A stretch of DNA of 5,013 bases, taken from the NCBI GenBank assembly GCA_008081305.1, contig VMCP01000142.1, positions 1-5,013 on the forward strand, read 5' to 3'. The notes under the pieces were generated by a model. The model ran no database searches and was not told the origin of the DNA. It saw only the letters and a list, made by a program, of their open reading frames with translations. This document shows, in pieces, positions 1 to 5,013 of the stretch (positions are counted from its first letter, which is position 1; the number at the start of each line of letters is the position of its first letter). Source of the DNA: Bacteroidota bacterium. GTDB lineage: Bacteria; Bacteroidota; Bacteroidia; NS11-12g; UBA955. A program made the translations under genes and the position numbers.

Positions 1-1
1 A

Positions 2-58
2 GATGACGAAGAAGAATCACGCATAGAATGTGCCTATCGATTTGAAGATTGGGACTAG
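2..58 (+). CDS. C-terminal end of an unidentified protein (partial, 5' end outside window)
   Basis: The frame starting at base 2 is open to a TAG at 56-58 and gives 18 residues, ending in R-F-E-D-W-D. The tail is strongly acidic, with a D-D-E-E-E run, an internal cysteine and a tryptophan next to last. This is too short to assign a family. The support is that it is the only frame open to a stop just before the 3' end of the next gene: its stop lies 11 bases from the stop of the leftward gene ending at base 70, a normal convergent arrangement. The other forward frames were not informative. It could be a chance open stretch, since 18 codons is weak evidence. Confidence 0.5.
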   Translation, partial: DDEEESRIECAYRFEDWD

Positions 59-69
59 CGCAGTAATAT

Positions 70-615
70 TCAGTTTTTATACATCCGAATCTTCCCGGTG
101 AAATACCATTGATTCTTCCATTTGAAGAAATCCAAACGAAGAATAAACCGGTCTTTTTTAGATTCCAATGGGATTTCTAATCTTGAAGTAGGAGTCACTC
201 CGTTACGATCGTATCGAATGATTTTAGATCTTGGAATATTCAATCGGTTTGATCGTATACTGTTTTTCTTTCCATACTTAATGGTCTTTTTGAGGCTCTT
301 TTTGAATCGGTATTGATATTGAAGCCAATTACCATGAATGTTTTGATCGTTTATCACCGTATCCGTCATTCTTGTGAGATCGTGGAAGTTTGTTTCAGAT
401 AATAAGCCATAGTTATTGTAAGTAGATCTTCGATTAAACAACCAACTTACTATGCTATCAATGGCCAATTCAGGATCCTCAAAACCCTGGGTCGTATCGG
501 AAGTAGTCTGTATAATTCTCGATTTAGAACTTCTAGAAGTTTGAGATAAGAGTGTATTAAATCCCCATAAAGTTACAAGGGCAATACATACAAACTTCCG
601 ACCTTTGATGTTCAC
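70..615 (-). CDS. small exported basic protein of unknown function
   Basis: This encodes 181 residues if it starts at the GTG at 615-613. That start gives a clean Sec signal peptide: M-N-I-K-G-R-K, then a hydrophobic core at about residues 8-23, ending L-L-S-Q, with cleavage likely near residues 24-25. The frame stays open further upstream, but that part lies antisense to the conserved N-terminus of the neighbouring thioredoxin protein, so the longer version is rejected. The next in-frame Met is at residue 83, far too late. The mature part has an acidic/helical section (about 40-60), then a very basic stretch at about 103-137 rich in Lys and Arg. It ends with a beta-strand-like segment (D-F-F-K-W-K-N-Q-W-Y-F, residues 162-172) resembling the last strand of NTF2-like or DUF4878-type small secreted domains. 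That likeness is only a guess. No lipobox is seen, so it is probably periplasmic or secreted. I do not recognise a family. Confidence 0.72.
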   Translation of the reverse strand: MNIKGRKFVCIALVTLWGFNTLLSQTSRSSKSRIIQTTSDTTQGFEDPELAIDSIVSWLFNRRSTYNNYGLLSETNFHDLTRMTDTVINDQNIHGNWLQYQYRFKKSLKKTIKYGKKNSIRSNRLNIPRSKIIRYDRNGVTPTSRLEIPLESKKDRFILRLDFFKWKNQWYFTGKIRMYKN

Positions 616-619
616 ATCA

Positions 620-652
620 CGAAAGTACCCAATTGATGAGTAATAATGACAA
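620..652 (-). promoter_or_regulatory. candidate Bacteroidota promoter for the exported-protein gene
   Basis: Reading leftward, a TTG at 652-650 is followed after 22 bases by TACTTTCG at 627-620. This matches the Bacteroidota pattern of a -33 TTG and a -7 TAnnTTTG separated by about 17-23 bases, with one mismatch (C for the third T). The -7 box ends four bases before the GTG start, so transcription would begin almost at the start codon. The site overlaps the first codons of the divergent thioredoxin gene. It is a pattern match only. Confidence 0.35.
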
Positions 653-2657
653 TCCACCCAATAGACTGATCGGATGCACAAGTCCGTACCTTCTCCAACA
701 TGCGCATAACCCTGTAGACTGGCAACCTTGGGGCAACAACGCTTGGAGCGAAGCAAAAGATAAAAACAGACTTGTATTGGTAAGCATTGGATACAGCACA
801 TGTCATTGGTGTCATGTGATGGAGAAAGAATCCTTCGAGGATAACGAAACCGCAGAAATCATGAATATGGGTATGATTTCCATCAAAGTAGATCGTGAGG
901 AACGACCGGATGTGGATATGGTGTACATGGATGCCTGCCAACTAATGACGGGTAAAGGGGGATGGCCATTGAATGTCATTTGCCTCCCCGATGGCCGGCC
1001 CGTATATGCGGGAACCTATTTCCCTAAACCGCAATGGCAACAAATTATCTTACAGTTAACTACCCAATACCGTTCAAATCCAGAAAAGTTTGAAGAATAC
1101 GCGATCCAACTGCATCAAGAAATGCAGAAAATGAATCGGCAGCCAAATTCAATGGAATTGGATTTTTCTAGGAGAAATGCCTTTGAAATTTTTGAGAAGT
1201 ATTCGGCTGATATTGATTGGATAGAAGGCGGCAAACAACGAACCCCTAAATTCATGGTTCCATGTCAGTTTGAGTACGCCTTGGATTTTCACCTTTGCAC
1301 GGGCGATGAGTCTGCTAAGGAATACGTTCAACTGAGTTTGCTTAAAATGTCCAACGGTGGTTTATATGACCATTTGAGAGGTGGCTTTTTCAGGTATAGT
1401 ACAGACGGAAAATGGTTTGCACCTCATTTTGAAAAAATGCTTTATGATAATGCCCAATTGATAAGACTTTATTCTCGGGCTTATGCATGGCTAAATGCAG
1501 AAAACTTCAAAGAAGTCACCGAGCAAACCATCGACTTCTGTTTAAGAGAATTAAAAGCACCGGAAGGCGGTTTTTACAGCGGACTAGATGCAGACAGCGA
1601 AGGTCAAGAAGGTCGATTCTATACCTTTACCTATAATGAATTACAAAGTTCACTCACTAAAGATGAACTACAATGGATTACCGAATATTCCAACATTCAA
1701 CCAAATGGGAACTGGGAAGCCAAATTAAATATCATTCACGCGAATAAAGCGCCTTTGCAGGTATTAGAATCGTTAAAAATCACAGCTGAAGAATATCACA
1801 CGCTGAAAAAAGCGGTATTCAAAAAGCTTTTCAAAGCCCAAGAAATAAAAGAACGGCCTTCTTTAGACTACAAAATCATTACCTCTTGGAATGGCTTGAT
1901 GCTCCAAGGATTGGCCACTGCTTATTTATACACGCAAGTAGATCTTTACCGTAATGAAGCCAATGAACTAGCTAACTGGCTTACAAATAATGCGCTTGCC
2001 AATGGCACAGTGTACAGAATAAATGCAAAAGGTAAACAGCATACCGAGGGCTTTCTAGATGATTATGCAGCATTGGCCCTTGGTCTTGTGACTTTATTTA
2101 AAGCAACCCATGATGCACAATGGATTGAAAAAGCAAAGTCTATTGCTGATATTGCCGTAGAACTATTCTACAAAGAGGGCACTTTTAATTATGTTTCAAA
2201 GCAAGCTGAATCACTTATTGTGACCAAATCGGACAACACCGATGATGTTATTCCGAGTTCTAATGCAATGATGGCCGAAGTCTTAGAAGCTTTATTTATG
2301 CATTACTCAAAACCTAGATATTTCGAATTATTCAAAGAATCATTAAATGGGAATGCACAGTTTTTATCTGAATATCCAGGTTGGTATTCAGCGTGGGCTC
2401 GACTTCACCTTATGCAAACCTGTGGAAACGCACATGTAGCTATTCACAACGAACTACCATTCCCAAATCATCTTGAATTGGCGCAATGGCCTTCATGGAT
2501 CACCATTGGAAAAATGGATACACAATCGCCATTATCTTGGCTTAGCAACAACAAAAAGGGATATTTCCTATGTTCTGGGACCCATTGCTACGAAGGCGTG
2601 CGTAATTGGGAAGATACATCCGAACTACTTGAGGAGCTATACGGAGGCGAACACTAA
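636..2657 (+). CDS. thioredoxin domain-containing protein, DUF255 / YyaL / SPATA20 family
   Basis: This encodes 673 residues, the usual length for this family, which joins an N-terminal thioredoxin-like domain to an alpha/alpha-barrel resembling glycoside hydrolase and N-acylglucosamine 2-epimerase barrels. The ATG at 636 is preferred to the TTG at 633 because the family signature N-R-L-I-G...S-P-Y-L-L-Q-H-A begins nine residues later. Visible hallmarks are N-P-V-D-W (25-29), the redox motif C-H-W-C (56-59), V-D-R-E-E-R-P-D (85-92), G-G-W-P-L-N-V (108-114) and T-Y-F-P (127-130). In the barrel are G-G-L-Y-D-H (241-246), H-F-E-K-M-L-Y-D-N-A-Q (264-274), D-A-D-S-E-G, S-W-N-G-L-M (417-422) and F-L-D-D-Y-A (473-478). 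A C-terminal cysteine pair lies at 646 and 651. There is no signal peptide, so it is probably cytoplasmic. The C-x-x-C suggests thiol-disulfide or reductase activity, but the biochemical role of the family is not settled. Some barrel positions differ from what I remember as consensus (see findings). It diverges from the exported-protein gene across 20 bases and abuts the porin gene at its 3' end. Confidence 0.95.
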   Translation: MSNNDNPPNRLIGCTSPYLLQHAHNPVDWQPWGNNAWSEAKDKNRLVLVSIGYSTCHWCHVMEKESFEDNETAEIMNMGMISIKVDREERPDVDMVYMDACQLMTGKGGWPLNVICLPDGRPVYAGTYFPKPQWQQIILQLTTQYRSNPEKFEEYAIQLHQEMQKMNRQPNSMELDFSRRNAFEIFEKYSADIDWIEGGKQRTPKFMVPCQFEYALDFHLCTGDESAKEYVQLSLLKMSNGGLYDHLRGGFFRYSTDGKWFAPHFEKMLYDNAQLIRLYSRAYAWLNAENFKEVTEQTIDFCLRELKAPEGGFYSGLDADSEGQEGRFYTFTYNELQSSLTKDELQWITEYSNIQPNGNWEAKLNIIHANKAPLQVLESLKITAEEYHTLKKAVFKKLFKAQEIKERPSLDYKIITSWNGLMLQGLATAYLYTQVDLYRNEANELANWLTNNALANGTVYRINAKGKQHTEGFLDDYAALALGLVTLFKATHDAQWIEKAKSIADIAVELFYKEGTFNYVSKQAESLIVTKSDNTDDVIPSSNAMMAEVLEALFMHYSKPRYFELFKESLNGNAQFLSEYPGWYSAWARLHLMQTCGNAHVAIHNELPFPNHLELAQWPSWITIGKMDTQSPLSWLSNNKKGYFLCSGTHCYEGVRNWEDTSELLEELYGGEH

Positions 2658-4115
2658 TTAGAAGTGGTAATTTAATACCAAATTATAATTGGAGACATCC
2701 ACTTTGTTGAAAATCAAATTGGGCTTCTCCGGGTTCCCGTTAACAGGCATCTTGTGCGCAAATAGAAGTTGACCCTCTAAACCAGATAAAATTCCTGTAA
2801 ACTGATAGCGCACATCGATATTGAATTGCGCATACGATGGGAAGGCGTATTTATTTAAATGGGTATTACTAACCTCTGGTAAATCAAAATATCCTGCCAT
2901 AGTGGTTAACGATACCCTATTTTTTGTCCAGTGATGCGTATACTTAGTGGTAAAGGCGTTTACCCCGCCAAGTCCCTCATTTCTTTCTCGGGGCATAAAG
3001 GTATAAAATGGATCTCTACCCCATTCTCGGGGCATCAAATACCGTCCTTGGTCTGTAATATGCGTATAATTCAAGTACCATCGATTAGCGTCTTTTTTTA
3101 TTCCTAAACGAGCGGAGTACACTTGTGATTGATGATTATCTGGCACATACTTATATCCTGTTGTGTCGTTGCCACCGTTACCCACACCCACCTGACTGAT
3201 TGCCTGAACACCAAATAATGCTTCGTGCCCCTTGTTGTTTAAAGGGATAGTCACATCGGCCTGAAACATGGCTGAATTGAATAAATTATCAACGTAGAAG
3301 TCCCAAACATGTGCCTTGATTTTTTCATTAAGAAAAGATCGATGAACTCCTAAAGTGGCCACATAGTGACTTTCGGTGTGCCCCGGATAAAGTGAGGGAG
3401 AACCATCGATATCCAACCCTGCACCATATAATCCAATAGATTCACCCATGTAATACCAGCGAACGGTACTTCTAGGGGATATTGCCCAAAGCAAACCACC
3501 TTCCAATTTGGTATTCTTAATATCTTCAGAGACCAGCCATGCTCCTTCCACACCCGTAGGCCGCATTCTACCATCTTGAAGATTAATAAATGGAGTATTG
3601 ATCAATTGACGACCCAGTGTAATACTTGATTTAGATTTTGTGTATTTCAAGTAAAATTCCTCAAGACGGTCGAGATCTTTCTTATTCTCTGGGTCTTCAA
3701 GATCGAAAAGGCCTAATTCATATCTACTTCTAGATCCGCTTAAACTATCGGGAATTCCTAGGTCTGAGGAAGCTAAATTGAAAATATAAAATCCACTCAC
3801 CGCAAACTGAAGCCCGTGATAAGGGGCTGTTTCATATCGAATACCTCCCCCACCAGCTAATGCGTAATAATCGGAAAGTTCCACTTGATTATCCGTAAAC
3901 ATCGAAAAGAACCGAAAATGCCCTTGCATGACACCATACTGAAATGCTTTACTTATAGCACCGGTATCATAAAACTTCGTAGACTTTCCTTTCCACATCT
4001 TTGGTTTTTCGGGAACCTCTTGGTGCTGAGCATAACTCCTTGGATTCGTTAAAACGAATATTAGAGCTAACAAAAAGATTTTCCAATAACGATTAGACAT
4101 TTTGGGTGAATTCAT
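2658..4115 (-). CDS. OprD-like outer-membrane porin
   Basis: This encodes 485 residues from the ATG at 4115, or 480 from the ATG at 4100. Neither start has a Shine-Dalgarno site, and both leave a good signal peptide: a hydrophobic core at about residues 12-22 and likely cleavage around S-Y-A-Q (27-30). The mature protein has the alternating aromatic/polar pattern of a beta-barrel and ends in Y-H-F, a terminal aromatic residue as expected of a BAM-recognised last strand. OprD-family signatures are G-H-F-R-F-F (65-70), G-G-G-G-I-R-Y-E-T-A-P-Y (88-99), L-E-E-F-Y-L-K-Y (151-158) and G-R-Q-L-I-N-T-P (168-175), followed by D-G-R-M-R-P...E-G (181-191), probably in the constriction region as in Pseudomonas OprD. 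The length is slightly above the roughly 420-450 of that group. OprD porins allow diffusion of small solutes such as amino acids, peptides or organic acids. The substrate here cannot be told, as no transporter or catabolic gene is adjacent. Confidence 0.88.
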   Translation of the reverse strand: MNSPKMSNRYWKIFLLALIFVLTNPRSYAQHQEVPEKPKMWKGKSTKFYDTGAISKAFQYGVMQGHFRFFSMFTDNQVELSDYYALAGGGGIRYETAPYHGLQFAVSGFYIFNLASSDLGIPDSLSGSRSRYELGLFDLEDPENKKDLDRLEEFYLKYTKSKSSITLGRQLINTPFINLQDGRMRPTGVEGAWLVSEDIKNTKLEGGLLWAISPRSTVRWYYMGESIGLYGAGLDIDGSPSLYPGHTESHYVATLGVHRSFLNEKIKAHVWDFYVDNLFNSAMFQADVTIPLNNKGHEALFGVQAISQVGVGNGGNDTTGYKYVPDNHQSQVYSARLGIKKDANRWYLNYTHITDQGRYLMPREWGRDPFYTFMPRERNEGLGGVNAFTTKYTHHWTKNRVSLTTMAGYFDLPEVSNTHLNKYAFPSYAQFNIDVRYQFTGILSGLEGQLLFAHKMPVNGNPEKPNLIFNKVDVSNYNLVLNYHF

Positions 4116-4186
4116 GAACCGCGAATAAAGAACTTTTGAATGAACGAGATAGTAACTTTAATCACAATAAAGAAAATAGCTGCGGT

Positions 4187-4194
4187 TATCTTTG
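4187..4194 (+). promoter_or_regulatory. candidate -7 promoter box before the methyltransferase gene
   Basis: TATCTTTG is an exact match to the Bacteroidota -7 consensus TAnnTTTG. It lies in the 84-base divergent gap between the porin and methyltransferase genes and ends five bases before the ATG at 4200. No TTG sits 17-23 bases upstream, so the -33 half is missing or degenerate. If functional, the transcript would be leaderless or nearly so, and the box would also favour the 4200 start over the in-frame ATG at 4140. Confidence 0.35.
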
Positions 4195-4199
4195 CTATC

Positions 4200-4817
4200 A
4201 TGAAACAGCATTGGGATGCTCGATACAGAGAGACAGAATTTGCATACGGAGAAACGCCAAACGTTTGGGTAAAAGACTGTTTGAGTAAAATTGAACCCGA
4301 TGGCACACTTTTATTTCCTGCTGAGGGCGAAGGGCGAAATAGTGTGTATGCTGAAACCTTGGGTTGGAAAACCAAATCCTTTGATATGAGTGAGGGCGGA
4401 AAAGAAAAAGCTGTTCAGCTTGCTGATAAAAATGGACTCACCTATCTTGATTATGAAGTTATCACATTCCAAGAAGTACAACTCGAAGAAGCCAGCTTTG
4501 ATGGTGTGATTTTCAACTATACTCATTTCCCAGAGTCAATGAAATCAAGCTTTTTCGAAAAAATGCTTCGCTCTGTGAAGCCACAGGGCTATGTGGTTTT
4601 TGAATGTTTCAGTAAAAACAACCTTCCATTTCGTAAGAAAAACCCTAAAGTTGGTGGTCCGGATAAAGAGGAGATGCTTTACACGGTGGATGAATTAACC
4701 CAGTTATTCGGATCGCATTTCAGAGGGGATATTTTTGAGACACAAACCACCTTAAACGAGGGCAAATATCACATCGGTGAAGCCATGGTAATCCGTGCCT
4801 TTGGCAGATTAGATTGA
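4200..4817 (+). CDS. class I SAM-dependent methyltransferase (TehB-like)
   Basis: This encodes 205 residues from the ATG at 4200. An in-frame ATG at 4140 would add 20 hydrophobic residues, but relatives begin just before the H-W-D-A-R-Y...Y-G-E-T-P-N segment (4-21), so 4200 is preferred. The fold is the Rossmann-like methyltransferase type. Motif I is L-L-F-P-A-E-G-E-G-R-N (37-47), the SAM-binding glycine loop, and the next strand ends in an acidic residue, F-D-M-S (61-64), expected to bind the SAM ribose. S-F-D-G-V-I-F-N-Y-T-H-F-P (99-111) is the post-motif strand. Further family marks are F-E-C-F-S-K (134-139), G-G-P (152-154) and L-N-E-G-K-Y-H-I-G-E-A (185-195). The protein lacks a signal peptide and is cytoplasmic. 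Relatives are often labelled tellurite-resistance or thiopurine methyltransferase-like, but the substrate is unknown and nothing nearby suggests it. The gene diverges from the porin and precedes a possible membrane-protein gene 53 bases downstream. Confidence 0.92.
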   Translation: MKQHWDARYRETEFAYGETPNVWVKDCLSKIEPDGTLLFPAEGEGRNSVYAETLGWKTKSFDMSEGGKEKAVQLADKNGLTYLDYEVITFQEVQLEEASFDGVIFNYTHFPESMKSSFFEKMLRSVKPQGYVVFECFSKNNLPFRKKNPKVGGPDKEEMLYTVDELTQLFGSHFRGDIFETQTTLNEGKYHIGEAMVIRAFGRLD

Positions 4818-4855
4818 TGACATTTAATTGACAGTATTCGGCCAATAGGACGTGT

Positions 4856-4863
4856 TAATTTCG
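4856..4863 (+). promoter_or_regulatory. weak -7-like box before the terminal membrane-protein frame
   Basis: TAATTTCG matches TAnnTTTG except for one C and ends seven bases before the ATG at 4871. A TTGACA at 4828-4833 lies upstream, but its TTG is 25 bases from the box, longer than the usual 17-23. The match is suggestive only, and the 53-base gap could simply be read through from the methyltransferase gene. Confidence 0.22.
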
Positions 4864-4870
4864 CGGTCAA

Positions 4871-5013
4871 ATGGACTGGATTTACTACATCCCACTTGCG
4901 ACCTTTACGGTATCGGTCGTTTTTTCTTACATCCTATTCAAACACTATCTTCAAAAGACTTCCGCTGGCTAGATGCTGTTGTGGGGGGGTGGTGTAGTGA
5001 CAGATGGAGCTGG
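4871..5013 (+). pseudogene. 5' part of a membrane-protein gene with an in-frame TAG (cut by window end)
   Basis: From the ATG at 4871 the frame reads M-D-W-I-Y-Y-I-P-L-A, then a hydrophobic helix (about residues 7-23), then a short basic segment (K-H-Y-L-Q-K-T-S-A-G). It hits TAG at 4970-4972. After the stop the same frame continues with L-L-W-G-G-G-V-V-T-D-G-A-G to the window end. That is the kind of second helix seen in a family of uncharacterised multi-helix membrane proteins I recall from Bacteroidota and other phyla, where an S-A-x-H-L-x-W-W...Y-G-x-G pattern follows the first helix. The frame and spacing are preserved across the stop, with the stop falling at the His position. This suggests a substitution (real mutation or sequencing error), not two separate genes. 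A stand-alone 33-residue single-pass protein is the alternative. The family assignment is from memory and is uncertain. Confidence 0.45.

Noticed and set aside
122..316. 64-codon forward frame opposite the exported-protein gene
   Set aside because: It is antisense to the better-supported leftward gene, has no recognisable domain, and its composition follows from the basic stretch on the other strand.
616..801. Extension of the leftward exported-protein frame upstream to base 801
   Set aside because: The extra 62 residues lie antisense to the conserved SPYLLQHA...CHWC region of the thioredoxin protein and would bury the signal peptide inside the protein.
4140..4199. Upstream ATG at 4140 giving the methyltransferase a 20-residue hydrophobic N-terminal extension, possibly a membrane anchor
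   Set aside because: Relatives of this family begin at the segment starting at 4200, the extension has no Shine-Dalgarno site, and a -7-like box (4187-4194) lies inside it. A membrane-anchored form is not excluded but is less likely.
4112..4375. 87-codon leftward frame overlapping the porin start and the methyltransferase gene
   Set aside because: It is antisense to conserved methyltransferase motifs and has no family features, so it is a shadow frame. A two-cistron link to the porin is not supported.
2658..4817. Porin and methyltransferase as parts of a tellurite or drug resistance system
   Set aside because: The TehB-like label reflects sequence similarity of the methyltransferase fold only. 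There is no tehA, efflux or stress gene here, and the two genes are divergent with no shared motif.
4828..4833. Perfect TTGACA, an E. coli-type -35 box
   Set aside because: There is no TATAAT-like sequence at 16-18 bases (4850-4856 reads poorly), and its distance to the TAATTTCG box is longer than the Bacteroidota norm, so it is probably chance.

Overview
The window looks like ordinary chromosomal DNA from a member of the Bacteroidota, probably Flavobacteriales or a relative. The AT-leaning composition, the absence of Shine-Dalgarno sequences before any start, the Bacteroidota-type signal peptides ending in S-Q or A-Q, and three TAnnTTyG boxes of the Bacteroidota sigma-factor type all point there. 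The placement is inferred from style and protein families, not from a marker gene.

Layout from left to right. Bases 2-58 hold the last 18 codons of a rightward gene whose body lies outside the window. Bases 70-615 hold a leftward gene for a small, basic, exported protein of unknown function, starting with GTG. Twenty bases away and diverging from it is a 673-residue thioredoxin-domain protein of the DUF255/YyaL/SPATA20 family (636-2657). It runs tail to tail, with no spacer, into a leftward OprD-like outer-membrane porin (2658-4115). An 84-base divergent gap separates the porin from a rightward class I SAM-dependent methyltransferase of the TehB-like type (4200-4817). The last 143 bases (4871-5013) hold the start of a membrane-protein frame that is broken by an in-frame TAG and continues recognisably to the window edge.

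The genes alternate in direction (+, -, +, -, +, +), so this is not one operon. Only the methyltransferase and the broken membrane-protein frame could share a transcript. I see no functional pathway linking the redox protein, the porin and the methyltransferase. No RNA genes, insertion sequences, CRISPR repeats or phage genes are visible.

The points most worth a second look are: (i) the interrupted membrane-protein frame at the right edge, which reads like either a decaying gene or low-quality contig-end sequence; (ii) promoter-like TAnnTTyG boxes only 4-7 bases before three start codons, which would imply leaderless transcripts; and (iii) altered positions in the barrel domain of the thioredoxin protein. 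I found no evidence of a new multi-gene system.
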